Shown: piece by piece, positions 52,651-62,136 of the stretch
Numbering within the stretch: position 1 is the first letter of the stretch
How the letters are laid out: the number at the start of each line of letters is the position of its first letter
Source of the DNA: Streptomyces sp. S.PNR 29
Lineage (GTDB): Bacteria > Actinomycetota > Actinomycetes > Streptomycetales > Streptomycetaceae
Length of the DNA: 64,000 nt
Assembly (NCBI RefSeq): GCF_030386795.1
Contig: NZ_JANUQM010000004.1
Coordinates: forward strand, 186,001 to 250,000
Reading direction: 5' to 3'
Notes under the pieces: generated by a model
Told to the model about the DNA's origin: nothing
Database searches by the model: none
The model's input: only the letters and a program-made list of their open reading frames with translations
Translations under genes and position numbers: made by a program

Positions 52651-55458
52651 ATGACAGAGGACCTCTCTCCGGCCGAGCGGTACGCGGCAGCCCGCAAGCG
52701 CGCTGCCGAGCAGGCCACCGCGCTCGCCTCCTTCCGCGAGATGTACGACTTCGGCCTCGACCCCTTCCAGATCGAGGCCTGCCAGGCACTCGAAGCGGGG
52801 AAGGGCGTGCTGGTCGCCGCGCCCACCGGATCCGGCAAGACGATCGTCGGCGAGTTCGCCGTCCACCTCGCCCTCCAACAGGGCAAGAAGTGCTTCTACA
52901 CGACCCCCATCAAGGCGCTGTCGAACCAGAAGTACGCCGACCTGTGCCGCCGCTACGGCACCGACAAGGTGGGTCTGCTCACCGGCGACAACAGCGTCAA
53001 CTCCGGTGCGCCGGTGGTCGTGATGACCACCGAGGTGCTGCGGAACATGCTCTACGCGGGCTCCCAGACCCTTCTCGGCCTCGGGTACGTGGTCATGGAC
53101 GAGGTGCACTACCTCTCCGACCGCTTCCGCGGGGCCGTATGGGAAGAGGTGATCATCCACCTGCCCGAGTCGGTCACCCTCGTCTCCCTGTCGGCGACCG
53201 TGTCGAACGCCGAGGAGTTCGGCGACTGGCTCGACACGGTCCGCGGTGACACCGAGGTGATCGTCTCCGAGCACCGCCCGGTGCCGCTGTTCCAGCATGT
53301 GCTCGCCGGCCGCCGGATGTACGACCTGTTCGAGGAGGGCGAGGGCCACAAGAAGGCCGTCAACCCCGACCTCACGCGCATGGCGCGCATGGAGGCGAGC
53401 CGCCCGTCGTACATGGACAGAAGGCGCGGCCGCGCCATGCGCGAGGCCGACCGGGAGCGGGAGCGCAGGCAGCGCGCGCGGATCTGGACGCCGAGCCGGC
53501 CGGAGGTCATCGAGCGGCTCGACGCCGAGGGCCTGTTGCCCGCCATCACGTTCATCTTCAGCCGTGCCGCCTGTGAAGCGGCCGTCGAGCAGTGCCTGTA
53601 CGCGGGCCTCAGGCTCAACGACCAGGAGGAGCGGGAGCGGGTCCGCGCCCTGGTCGAGGAGCGCACGGCCAGCATCCCGCCCGAGGACCTGCACGTCCTC
53701 GGGTACTACGAGTGGCTGGAGGGCCTGGAGCGCGGCATCGCCGCCCACCACGCGGGCATGCTGCCGACCTTCAAGGAGGTCGTCGAGGAACTGTTCGTCC
53801 GCGGCCTGGTCAAGGCCGTCTTCGCGACCGAGACCCTCGCCCTCGGCATCAACATGCCCGCCCGCTCGGTGGTGCTGGAGAAGCTCGTCAAGTGGAACGG
53901 CGAGCAGCACGCCGACATCACGCCCGGCGAGTTCACCCAGCTGACGGGGCGTGCGGGCCGCCGGGGCATCGACGTCGAGGGCCACGCCGTGGTCCTGTGG
54001 CAGCGTGGCATGAGCCCCGAGCACCTCGCGGGTCTGGCCGGCACGCGTACGTATCCGCTGCGGTCCAGCTTCAAGCCGTCGTACAACATGGCGGTCAACC
54101 TGGTCGAACAGTTCGGCCGGCACCGCTCACGGGAGCTGCTGGAGACCTCGTTCGCGCAGTTCCAGGCCGACAAGTCGATCGTGGGGATCTCCCGGCAGGT
54201 GCAGCGCAACGAGGAGGGGCTGGAGGGCTACAAGGCCTCCATGACCTGCCACCTCGGCGACTTCGAGGAGTACGCGCGGCTGCGGCGTGAGTTGAAGGAC
54301 CGAGAGAACGAGATCGCCCGGCAGGGTGCGGCGGAGCGGCGCGCGGAAGCGGCCGTCGCGCTGGAGAAGCTCAAGCCCGGTGACGTCATCCATGTCCCCA
54401 CCGGCAAGTACGCCGGCCTGGCGCTGGTGCTGGACCCCGGCCTGCCCGCCGGCCGGTCCAACGGCCACCGCGGCTTCGAGCAGCACGACGGGCCACGCCC
54501 GCTCGTGCTGACCGCCGAACGGCAGGTCAAGCGGCTGGCGTCCATGGACTTTCCGGTACCGGTCGAGCCGCTGGAGCGGATGCGGATCCCGAAGTCGTTC
54601 AATCCGCGCTCACCGCAGTCCCGTCGGGACCTCGCCTCCGCGCTGCGCACCAAGGCCGGGCACATCACGCCCGAGCGGCACCGCAAGCGCCGTTCCGCGG
54701 CTGCCGACGACCGGGAGATCGCCCGGCTGCGCAAGGCGATCCGCGCCCATCCCTGCCATGGCTGCAGCGACCGTGAGGACCACGCCCGTTGGGCCGAGCG
54801 GTACCACCGGCTGCTGCGCGACACCTCGCAGCTGGAGCGGCGCATCGAGGGGCGCACGAACACCATCGCGCGCACCTTCGACCGGATCGTGGCGTTGCTG
54901 ACCGAGCTGGACTATCTGCGCGGTGACGAGGTGACGGAGCACGGCAAGCGGCTGGCCCGTCTGTACGGCGAGCTGGACCTGCTCGCCAGCGAGTGCCTGC
55001 GCGAGGGCGTCTGGGAGGGCCTCGGCCCGGCCGAACTCGCCGCCTGTGTCTCTGCGTTGGTGTTCGAGGCCCGGGTCAGCGACGACGCGATGGCGCCGAA
55101 GTTGCCCTCGGGCAAGGCCAAGGCCGCGCTGGGCGAGATGGTGCGCATCTGGGGGCGCCTCGACGCTCTGGAGGAGGAGTTCCGGATCACCCAGACCGAG
55201 GGGGTCGGTCAGCGCGAGCCGGACCTCGGTTTCGCCTGGGCCGCGTACATGTGGGCATCGGGCAAGGGGCTGGACGAGGTGCTGCGTGAGGCGGAGATGC
55301 CGGCGGGTGACTTCGTGCGGTGGTGCAAGCAGGTGATCGACGTGCTGGGGCAGATCTCGGCGGCGGCGCCCGGGGAGGGCTCGACGGTGCCGAAGGCCGC
55401 GCGCAAGGCGGTCGACGAGTTGCTGCGAGGGGTCGTGGCCTACTCCTCGGTGGGCTGA
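52651..55458 (+). CDS. helY: HelY/Ski2-like DEVH-box RNA helicase
   Basis: A 935-residue superfamily 2 helicase. Walker A APTGSGKT (57-64), TTPIKALSNQKY, motif II DEVH (150-153), motif III SLSATVSN, HHAGMLPTFKEVVEELF (in pieces near 366-382), motif VI QLTGRAGRRGID (about 430-441). The C-terminal 480 residues are the Ski2-type arch and DSHCT region (PGDVIHVPTGKYAG; GCSDREDHARWAERY; EGLGPAELAACVSALVFEAR). It corresponds to mycobacterial HelY, whose gene also follows tatC. ATG 52651 has GAAGG 7-11 bases upstream. Confidence 0.96.
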   Translation: MTEDLSPAERYAAARKRAAEQATALASFREMYDFGLDPFQIEACQALEAGKGVLVAAPTGSGKTIVGEFAVHLALQQGKKCFYTTPIKALSNQKYADLCRRYGTDKVGLLTGDNSVNSGAPVVVMTTEVLRNMLYAGSQTLLGLGYVVMDEVHYLSDRFRGAVWEEVIIHLPESVTLVSLSATVSNAEEFGDWLDTVRGDTEVIVSEHRPVPLFQHVLAGRRMYDLFEEGEGHKKAVNPDLTRMARMEASRPSYMDRRRGRAMREADRERERRQRARIWTPSRPEVIERLDAEGLLPAITFIFSRAACEAAVEQCLYAGLRLNDQEERERVRALVEERTASIPPEDLHVLGYYEWLEGLERGIAAHHAGMLPTFKEVVEELFVRGLVKAVFATETLALGINMPARSVVLEKLVKWNGEQHADITPGEFTQLTGRAGRRGIDVEGHAVVLWQRGMSPEHLAGLAGTRTYPLRSSFKPSYNMAVNLVEQFGRHRSRELLETSFAQFQADKSIVGISRQVQRNEEGLEGYKASMTCHLGDFEEYARLRRELKDRENEIARQGAAERRAEAAVALEKLKPGDVIHVPTGKYAGLALVLDPGLPAGRSNGHRGFEQHDGPRPLVLTAERQVKRLASMDFPVPVEPLERMRIPKSFNPRSPQSRRDLASALRTKAGHITPERHRKRRSAAADDREIARLRKAIRAHPCHGCSDREDHARWAERYHRLLRDTSQLERRIEGRTNTIARTFDRIVALLTELDYLRGDEVTEHGKRLARLYGELDLLASECLREGVWEGLGPAELAACVSALVFEARVSDDAMAPKLPSGKAKAALGEMVRIWGRLDALEEEFRITQTEGVGQREPDLGFAWAAYMWASGKGLDEVLREAEMPAGDFVRWCKQVIDVLGQISAAAPGEGSTVPKAARKAVDELLRGVVAYSSVG

Positions 55459-55941
55459 CTCGGCCCCTGACGCCTGGACGCGGAGCCGTGCCGCCAAGCG
55501 GCTCCGCCGGGCGGCGCACCAGCCATGACCGCCCCGCATCCGCCGGACGGCGAAGACCGTCACACGGTCGAGGGACGCGCAGGCCGGCGGCGACGGCCGT
55601 CGAAGGGCGCTTGATCGAGCGCGGCGGAGTCACGCTTTGCGCCCCCTGTTCACCCTTCACGGTGAGTGATATTCGCACGTCTGTATGCGGTTACTCCGTG
55701 TGTTCGATTCATGTCGGACCGTGTAAATGGAGTCGATCGTAGCTCTTGCCGATGCCCCATTTCAGGTGCTTGCGGAATATGACACGGCGTTGATCCGGTC
55801 GGACTAAGCTCGCCCGCAGCGCGCCGAGTTGGGATGAATTCGCGCGCTTGTTCCCGTATGTGCTGAAACTCCAGACAGTTCCATGACATACCCCCTGCAC
55901 GCTCCCCCTATTCCCAGCCGACCTGTTTTCAGAGGGCCTAC
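55459..55941 (+). other. Gene-free stretch with rar promoter region
   Basis: 483 bp between helY and rarA. It begins with a terminator candidate (55480-55507) and then a C/G-rich part without a coding frame. From about 55660 to 55890 it is A/T-richer, and TAAGCT at 55805-55810 with TGACAC at 55780-55785 (19-bp spacer) is a possible rar promoter, giving a leader of about 130 nt. I see no gene. Confidence 0.5.
55480..55507 (+). terminator. Hairpin after helY
   Basis: 9-bp stem GCGGAGCCG / CGGCTCCGC with a 10-nt loop, 22 bp after the helY stop. Confidence 0.55.
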
Positions 55942-57552
55942 ATGGTGAGTGTTGATTCCCCTCCCGGCCGCCGTGAACTTCCGTACACGCGCGTGCTGTT
56001 GATGCCGGCCATACTGATGGCCGCGCTGACCGGAGCCGCCGTCGCCGTGGTGACGCAGCCGGCCCGGCTCGCCGTGGGCCTGTCCGGTGCCGTCGCCACG
56101 CTCATGGTCATCGCGGTGGCGGCCGAAGCGGTGCGTCGCGGCCGGACCCTGCGGAACCTGCGGGCCGAGCACGCCCGTCACAGCGCGTATCTGGAACGGC
56201 GGATCGCCGGCCACGAGGAGCGCATGACCCGCCTCGCCCGGGAGATCATCCCCGCCGCGCTGGACTATATGCGCCGGGGCCACACCCCCCGAGAGGTACT
56301 CCTCGACCTGGGCGACCTCGATCCCTCCTACCGCGGACTCAGCGACGCGGAGCACACCGTGATCAACACGGTGCTGGAGAACATCGAGCGTGAGGAGATC
56401 GTGCGCGAGGGCTCCCAGCGCTCCTTCGTCGACATCGCCCGACGCGTCCAGGCCATCGTCCACCAGCAGGCCACGGAACTCCGGGAGATGGAGGAGGACC
56501 ACGGCCGTAACCCCAAGGTCTTCGACGACCTGCTGCGCATCGACCACGGCAACGCGCTGATCGGCCGCCTCGCCGACTCCATCTCCGTCCTCGGTGGCGG
56601 CCGCCCCGGCCGCCAGTGGCCCGAACCCGTGGCGCTGTACAGCGTGCTGCGCGGTGCCATGTCCCGGATCCTGGAGTACCGCCGGATCGATCTGTCCTCC
56701 ATCGCCAAGGTCAACGTCCGCGGCATCTCCGTCGAGCCGGTCATCCACGCCCTGGCCGAACTCCTCGACAACGCCACCCGCTACTCGCCGCCGCAGACCA
56801 AGGTGCACGTCACCGCCAGCGAGGTGCAGACCGGCGTCGCCATCGAGATCGAGGACTGCGGCGTCAGCCTCAGCGAGGAGTCCCGCGCCCGGATCGAAGG
56901 CCTGCTGGAGCGCGCCAAGAACGGCACCGACCTGGAGGACCTGGGCGGGCAACCGCGCCTCGGCCTCGCCGTCGTCGGCCGGCTCTGCACGGCGTACGAC
57001 ATGCAGTGCTCGCTGCGGTCCTCCGCGTACGGCGGGGTCCGCGCCATCCTCATCGTGCCGAGCGAGATGCTCACCGACGAGCCCGGTGTCGGACTCGCGC
57101 ACGGCATCGGTGCCACCTCGCTGCCCCAGGTGGGCCCGGACGCCCTGCCCGGCCCCAAGCGCCCGCCCAAGAAGCGCAACCCGACCAACCCGCTCATCCC
57201 CGCCTCCGTGTCGATGGAGGACGACGTCCCCGTGGTCACCGAGTGGACAGAGGGCGGGCTGCCGCAGCGCCGCAGCAAGAACAAGACCCCGCTCTCCCAG
57301 CGGTACGCCGAGCAGGCGGCCTGGGAGCGCGCCCAGCAGGAGGCGGAGGAAGCCGCGGAACGGGTCGCCCGGGCCGCCGGGAGGGTGCCCGCACCCGCGC
57401 CCGAGCCCGAACAGGAGGAGGAGCCCCTGCCGGGAATGTGGGTCGAGGCGTTCTGGGAGGGACTCAAGGGCAACTACGACCCCACCGCAATCACCCAGCC
57501 GACCACCGAGCCGGCCCGAGCCGAGGCCGACGACGAGAGGGACCTCAAGTGA
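55942..57552 (+). CDS. rarA: RarA/CvnA sensor-like ATPase of a conservon
   Basis: A 536-residue membrane protein resembling a histidine kinase. Two transmembrane helices (about 18-37 and 43-62) flank a very short outside loop, so there is no extracytoplasmic sensor. A helical linker (RRGRTLRNLRAEHARHSAYLERRI) leads to a HATPase_c domain with N-box ELLDNATRYS (about 273-282) and G-boxes around GLAVVGRLCTAYDM. The C-terminal 150 residues are Pro/Glu-rich. There is no phospho-acceptor His in a normal H-box. In S. coelicolor the rar operon represses aerial growth. The stop overlaps rarB by 4 bp. Confidence 0.93.
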   Translation: MVSVDSPPGRRELPYTRVLLMPAILMAALTGAAVAVVTQPARLAVGLSGAVATLMVIAVAAEAVRRGRTLRNLRAEHARHSAYLERRIAGHEERMTRLAREIIPAALDYMRRGHTPREVLLDLGDLDPSYRGLSDAEHTVINTVLENIEREEIVREGSQRSFVDIARRVQAIVHQQATELREMEEDHGRNPKVFDDLLRIDHGNALIGRLADSISVLGGGRPGRQWPEPVALYSVLRGAMSRILEYRRIDLSSIAKVNVRGISVEPVIHALAELLDNATRYSPPQTKVHVTASEVQTGVAIEIEDCGVSLSEESRARIEGLLERAKNGTDLEDLGGQPRLGLAVVGRLCTAYDMQCSLRSSAYGGVRAILIVPSEMLTDEPGVGLAHGIGATSLPQVGPDALPGPKRPPKKRNPTNPLIPASVSMEDDVPVVTEWTEGGLPQRRSKNKTPLSQRYAEQAAWERAQQEAEEAAERVARAAGRVPAPAPEPEQEEEPLPGMWVEAFWEGLKGNYDPTAITQPTTEPARAEADDERDLK

Positions 57553-57956
57553 TCCAGCAGCGAGGCAACTTCGACTGGATGCTCAAGGACCTGTACGACA
57601 GGGTCCCGGGCATCGAGATGATCGTGGTGCTCTCCGCGGACGGCCTGCGCATCGCCCGTTACGCCGGCGACCCGGACGCCGCCGACCGCGTCGCCGCGGC
57701 CTGCGCGGGCCTGCAGAGCCTGGCGGCCGCCGTCGCGCAGGAGATCCCCAGCAGCGACGGCGAGATGAAGCTGGTCATCATCGAGGTCAACCGCGGCTAC
57801 TTCTACCTGATGGCCGCCGGCGCCAACGCCTACCTCGCGGTGCTCTCCGACATCCGCACCGAGCCCGGCCTGATGAGCCACCACATGCGTGATGTCGTCA
57901 TCCGCATCGGTGCCCATCTGACCAGTCCGCCCCGCCGCAACGGGCAGACCGTATGA
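57549..57956 (+). CDS. rarB: RarB/CvnB roadblock/LC7 protein
   Basis: A 135-residue roadblock/MglB-like protein that acts as a partner or GTPase-activating factor for RarD. Segments: NFDWMLKDLYDRVPGIEMIVVLSADGLRIA (in pieces, 7-36), the helix-strand repeat AACAGLQSLAAAVAQEI and the strand KLVIIEVNRGYFYLMAAGANAYLAVL. GTG start within GTGA overlapping the rarA stop. Confidence 0.95.
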   Translation: MIQQRGNFDWMLKDLYDRVPGIEMIVVLSADGLRIARYAGDPDAADRVAAACAGLQSLAAAVAQEIPSSDGEMKLVIIEVNRGYFYLMAAGANAYLAVLSDIRTEPGLMSHHMRDVVIRIGAHLTSPPRRNGQTV

Positions 57957-58357
57957 CCCCTCCGCAACGCCAACGGCGTTATCCCAAGCCGGTGCCGCCC
58001 CCCGTCTCGCCCCCCGAAGAGGGCGAGCGGAAGAACCCCGAGCGGCTGTACGTGATCGGCGGCGGGGAAGGGAACGGCGAGCGCGCCGGACTCGACCTGG
58101 TGACCCTCATCGTGGCGCGTGCCGACCCACCGCCGTCCGCCACGCCGGAGCAGGCCGCCCTGCTCCGGCTGTGCCCCGCCCCGCTGTCCGTCGCCGAGCT
58201 GTCGGCCTACCTGAACCTGCCGTTCAGCGTGGTGACCGTGCTGCTCAGCGAGATGCTGACGGCGGACCTCGTGCAGGCGCGCGCCCCGATCGTCCGCCAG
58301 AAGCTCCCCGACCGTTCCCTCCTCGAAGCGGTGATGCATGGACTTCAAAAGCTCTGA
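57953..58357 (+). CDS. rarC: RarC/CvnC DUF742 protein
   Basis: A 134-residue DUF742 family protein. The N-terminus is Pro-rich and disordered; the conserved part is RLYVIGGGEGN, then LVTLIVARADPPPSATPEQAALLRLC and a winged-helix-like end (LSVAELSAYLNLPFSVVTVLLSEMLTADLVQAR). Start overlaps the rarB stop (ATGA), and its end overlaps rarD by 20 bp. Molecular role unclear. Confidence 0.94.
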   Translation: MTPPQRQRRYPKPVPPPVSPPEEGERKNPERLYVIGGGEGNGERAGLDLVTLIVARADPPPSATPEQAALLRLCPAPLSVAELSAYLNLPFSVVTVLLSEMLTADLVQARAPIVRQKLPDRSLLEAVMHGLQKL

Positions 58358-58958
58358 CACCGTCCCCGGCCCACGGACGGAGGATCAGCTGCCCCACACG
58401 GCCGAGGCCGCCGTGAAGATCGTGATCGTGGGCGGCTTCGGCGTCGGCAAGACCACCATGGTCGGCTCGGTCAGCGAGATCAGGCCGCTGACCACCGAGG
58501 AGACCATGACGCAGGCCGGTGTCGGCATCGACGACAACTACGGTTCCGACTCCAAGACGGCCACCACCGTGGCCATGGACTTCGGCCGTATCAGCATCAC
58601 CGACCAGCTGGTGCTGTACCTCTTCGGGACGCCCGGCCAGGAGCGCTTCTGGTTCCTGTGGAACGGGCTCTTCGAGGGCGCGCTCGGCGCGGTCGTGCTG
58701 GTCGACACCCGACGGCTGGCGGTCAGCTTCGACGTCATGGGACGCCTGGAGGAACGCGGCGTGCCGTTCGTGGTCGCCGTCAACTCCTTCCCGGACGCGC
58801 CCCGTTACCCCGTCGAGGAGCTGCGCACCGCGCTCGACCTGTCCGAGGAGATCCCCATCATCGAGTGCGACGTGCGCCGCAGGGCCTCCAGCCGTGACGT
58901 CCTGATGACCCTGATGCGCTTCCTCCACACCCTCGCCCTGTCGGGCGCGCTCCGCTGA
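58338..58958 (+). CDS. rarD: RarD/CvnD small GTPase
   Basis: A 206-residue Ras-like GTPase. P-loop GGFGVGKTT (32-40), switch/G3 as LFGTPGQERFWFLW (about 94-107), and NSFPDAPR (about 152) where Ras proteins have NKxD, so the guanine-specificity motif is altered. RarB is its expected partner. ATG 58338 lies within rarC, giving tight coupling. Confidence 0.95.
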   Translation: MDFKSSDTVPGPRTEDQLPHTAEAAVKIVIVGGFGVGKTTMVGSVSEIRPLTTEETMTQAGVGIDDNYGSDSKTATTVAMDFGRISITDQLVLYLFGTPGQERFWFLWNGLFEGALGAVVLVDTRRLAVSFDVMGRLEERGVPFVVAVNSFPDAPRYPVEELRTALDLSEEIPIIECDVRRRASSRDVLMTLMRFLHTLALSGALR

Positions 58959-59001
58959 TCCTCCGTCTTCCTTCCCCCACCTGTTCTCGAAAGCGATCAC
59001 C

Positions 59002-60495
59002 GTGACGCCTGAACACCACGCACCGACCGGTACGGACGCCCCCGTGCCCGCCCCGCCTCCCGGCTGCCCCGCCCACGGACTCGGACTCGGCCCCGGGGGA
59101 CTGCACCGGCTGCACGAGGCGGAGGACCTGCGGGAGCTGTACGAGAAACTCCGCGCCGAGCACGGACCCGTGGCGCCCGTGCTGCTCCACGACGACGTGC
59201 CGCTCTGGGTGGTCCTCGGCCACTCCGAGAACCTGCACATGGTGAGCACGCCCTCGCACTTCTGCCGGGACAGCCGCATCTGGACCCCGCTCAAGGAGGG
59301 CATGGTCAAGCCCGACCACCCGTACATGCCGCACATCGCCTGGCAGCCCATCTGCTCGCACGTCGAGGGCGACGAGCACAAGCGGCTGCGCGGTGCGGTC
59401 ACCGGCGCCATGACGACGATCAACCACCGGACCCTGCGCCGCCACATCAACCGCCACACCCAGCGCCTCGTCAACCGGTTCTGCGAGACAGGCCACGCCG
59501 ACCTCGTCAGCCAGTTCGCCGAGCGCCTGCCGATGGGCGTGATGTGCGAGATCCTCGGCATGCCGAACGAGTACAACGACCGCATCGTCGAGGCCGCCCG
59601 CGACATGCTCAAGGGCACCGAGACCGCGATCGCCAGCAACGCCTACATCATGGACGTCCTCGGGCGGCTCACCGCGCGCCGTCGCGCCGAGCCCGCCGAG
59701 GACTTCACCACCTTCCTCATCAACCACCCGGCGCGGCTGACCGACGAGGAGGTCAGGGAGCACCTGCGGCTCGTGCTCATCGCCGCCTACGAGGCCACCG
59801 CCAACCTCCTCGCCAACGTGGTGCGCGTGGTGCTCACCGACCCGGGCTTCCGCGCCCAGCTCAGCGGCGGCCAGATGACGGTGCCGCAGGCGGTCGAGCA
59901 GTTGCTGTGGGACGAGCCGCCGTTCAGCACCACCTTCGCCTACTTCGCCAAGCAGGACGTGGAGTTGGGTGGCCAGCGCATCCGCCAGGGCGACGGGCTG
60001 CTGTACGCCCCTCTGCCGGGCAACGTCGACCCGCGGGTGCGCCCCGACCCGACCGCGCACATGATGGGCAACCGCTCCCACCTCTCCTTCGGCGGCGGCC
60101 CGCACGAGTGCCCGGGCCAGGACATCGGCCGTGCCATCGCCGACTCCGGCGTGGAGGCGCTGCTGATGCGGCTGCCGGACGTCCAGCTCGACTGCGACGA
60201 GGACGCACTGCGGTGGCGGTCGTCGATCGCGTCGCGGCACCTGGTGGAGCTGCCGGTGCGGTTCGAGCCCAAGCCCCAGCAGGACGACCGGCAGAAGCCG
60301 AGCCACGCCCCGCTCCCGCCGCAGCGCACCTCCTGGCACGTCAGCACGCCGCAGCCGAAGCCCGCCGCCACCCCGCCCCAGCCCCAGCCGGCCGCGCCGC
60401 AGTCGCCCACGGCCGCCGCGCCGCAGCCGATGCCGGAACCGGCCCGTCCACAGGGTGCCTGGCGGCGCCTGCTGCGCTGGGTGCGCGGCTACTGA
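59002..60495 (+). CDS. rarE: RarE, cytochrome P450 of the CYP157 type without the EXXR motif
   Basis: A 497-residue P450. Heme-ligand segment FGGGPHECPGQD with Cys370; I-helix AAYEATAN (about 260). Where the K-helix normally has ExxR the sequence reads VEQLLWDEPP: Gln300 and Trp303 replace Glu and Arg. The CYP157 family, including the rar P450 of S. coelicolor, is known for this loss. The C-terminal 90 residues are a Pro/Gln/Ala-rich extension ending WRRLLRWVRGY. GTG start; 43 bp after rarD. Its stop interlocks with the convergent pseudouridine synthase gene (7-bp overlap). Confidence 0.93.
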   Translation: MTPEHHAPTGTDAPVPAPPPGCPAHGLGLGPGGLHRLHEAEDLRELYEKLRAEHGPVAPVLLHDDVPLWVVLGHSENLHMVSTPSHFCRDSRIWTPLKEGMVKPDHPYMPHIAWQPICSHVEGDEHKRLRGAVTGAMTTINHRTLRRHINRHTQRLVNRFCETGHADLVSQFAERLPMGVMCEILGMPNEYNDRIVEAARDMLKGTETAIASNAYIMDVLGRLTARRRAEPAEDFTTFLINHPARLTDEEVREHLRLVLIAAYEATANLLANVVRVVLTDPGFRAQLSGGQMTVPQAVEQLLWDEPPFSTTFAYFAKQDVELGGQRIRQGDGLLYAPLPGNVDPRVRPDPTAHMMGNRSHLSFGGGPHECPGQDIGRAIADSGVEALLMRLPDVQLDCDEDALRWRSSIASRHLVELPVRFEPKPQQDDRQKPSHAPLPPQRTSWHVSTPQPKPAATPPQPQPAAPQSPTAAAPQPMPEPARPQGAWRRLLRWVRGY

Positions 60496-61442
60496 CCGGC
60501 GGCCCAGCCCTCGTACGACGCCCAGGCCCCGAGCACCCGCCCGCTGCGGAACCGGTGCTCCACCCCCGTGACCGGATCGGTGAACGCGAGGCCCCGCGCC
60601 AGCAGTTGCAGCGGACGCCGGAAGTCACCGGCCGGCACGGGGGCGGTCACCTCGGGATAGAGGGGGTCGCCGAGGATCGGTACGCCGAGGGCGTTCATGT
60701 GCACGCGCAGCTGGTGTGTCTGCCCGGTGCCGGGCACCAGCCGGTACCGGCCGAGCCCGTCGTCGCGCCGCTCGATCAGCTCGATGCGGCTCACGGCGTT
60801 CGGCTCGCCCTCCACCTCCCGGGCCGTGAGCACCCCGCGCTCCTTCACGATCCGGCTGCGCACGGTCCGGGGCAGGGTGAGCGCCGGATCGTACGGGGCG
60901 ATCGCCTCGTACTCCTTGTGCACCCGCCGGTCGCGGAAGAGCGTCTGGTACGCGCCGCGGTCCTGAGGCCGCACGGTGAACAGCACCAGCCCTGCGGTGA
61001 GCCGGTCGAGGCGGTGTGCCGCGGTGAGCGCCGGGACGCCCAGCTCCCGGCGCAGCCGTGCGAGGGCGGTCTCGGCGACATGGCTGCCGCGCGGGGTGGT
61101 GGCCAAAAAGTGCGGCTTGTCGACGACGACGAGGTGTTCGTCGCGGTACACGACCCTGAGCGGGAAGGGCACCGGCACCTCGACAGGCAGCTCCCGGTGG
61201 AACCAGACGAACATCCCCGGCTCGTACGGCGCGTCCGGCGGTACCGCCCGTCCGTCCGCCCCGACGACCAGCCCCGCGTCGAACATCCCGTCGACGACCC
61301 CGTCGCCCGCCCCCGTGAGCCGCTCCACCAGATGCTCCCGCACGGTGGCCCACGCCCCGGTGAACGGCAACCGCACCCGCACCGGGTCCACCCCGTGGCG
61401 CTGCGGCAGGGGCGCGGGCGGGATCCGGGTCTTGCGTCTCAT
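60489..61442 (-). CDS. RluA-family pseudouridine synthase
   Basis: A 317-residue RNA-modifying enzyme. Catalytic motif HRLDRLTAGL with the Asp (about 145), preceded by LVVVDKPHFLATTP (about 108-121) and followed by VHKEYEAIAPYD and TGQTHQLRVHMNALGVPILGDPLYP in pieces. An S4-like domain is weak or missing at the N-terminus. The RNA target cannot be deduced. It converges on rarE with overlapping stop codons and diverges from the acetyltransferase gene. Confidence 0.93.
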   Translation of the reverse strand: MRRKTRIPPAPLPQRHGVDPVRVRLPFTGAWATVREHLVERLTGAGDGVVDGMFDAGLVVGADGRAVPPDAPYEPGMFVWFHRELPVEVPVPFPLRVVYRDEHLVVVDKPHFLATTPRGSHVAETALARLRRELGVPALTAAHRLDRLTAGLVLFTVRPQDRGAYQTLFRDRRVHKEYEAIAPYDPALTLPRTVRSRIVKERGVLTAREVEGEPNAVSRIELIERRDDGLGRYRLVPGTGQTHQLRVHMNALGVPILGDPLYPEVTAPVPAGDFRRPLQLLARGLAFTDPVTGVEHRFRSGRVLGAWASYEGWAAGQ

Positions 61443-61522
61443 CGGGTGACAGGGTACGAGGCCGCGGTCGGCCGCGGAAAACCGCTGGGCCCGCCCGCCG
61501 TCCCCTTGGCAGGATGCCGATC

Positions 61523-62122
61523 ATGCCCTACCTCACCAGCCCGGTGCTGCCCGCCGGAACCTTCGCCCACGGTGCCCAGCCCAGCCTCCCCACCGGCGAC
61601 GGACTGCTGCTGCGCCCGTGGAAGGCCGAGGACGCGCCCGCGGTCCACGCGGCCTTCCAGGATCCCCTGATGCATCAGTGGCACATCCGGGCCGCCGACT
61701 CCGAGGACGAGGCCGGCGGCTGGATCGAGGAGTGGCTGCTGGCCTGGGACGGGGAGCGGAACGCCCAGTGGGCCGTCGTGGACCCGGACGGAGACCGCCT
61801 GCTGGGACGTGTGGCGCTGCGCGAGATCCGGCTCGACGAGGGCACGGCCGAGGTGGCGTACTGGACCACCGCCGCGGCCCGCGGGCAAGGCGTCGCCGCC
61901 CGCGCCACCACCGCCCTCGCCCGCTGGGCCCTGGACACCATCGGCTTCCACCGCCTCGAACTCCTGCACGCCGTCCGCAACGAGGCGTCCTGTCGCGTCG
62001 CCGCCAAGACCGGCTTCATCCTGGAGGGCACCAAGCGCAGCGCCACCCTGCACGCCGACGGCTGGCACGACATGCACCTGCACGCGCGTGTGCGGGGGGA
62101 TCGAGCCGCAGGGCTCACATGA
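61523..62122 (+). CDS. GNAT acetyltransferase (RimJ/RimL type)
   Basis: A 199-residue N-acetyltransferase. Family marks: LLLRPWKAEDAPAV (about 27-40), EVAYWTTAAARGQGVAARATTAL (about 110-132, with the acetyl-CoA-binding RGQGVA) and RLELLHAVRNEASCRVAAKTGFILEGTKR in pieces. ATG 61523 has AGGA 9-12 bases upstream; ATG 61514, directly on top of that AGG, is less likely. The substrate is not predictable. Confidence 0.9.
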   Translation: MPYLTSPVLPAGTFAHGAQPSLPTGDGLLLRPWKAEDAPAVHAAFQDPLMHQWHIRAADSEDEAGGWIEEWLLAWDGERNAQWAVVDPDGDRLLGRVALREIRLDEGTAEVAYWTTAAARGQGVAARATTALARWALDTIGFHRLELLHAVRNEASCRVAAKTGFILEGTKRSATLHADGWHDMHLHARVRGDRAAGLT

Positions 62123-62136
62123 TCATCCGGGGTACG

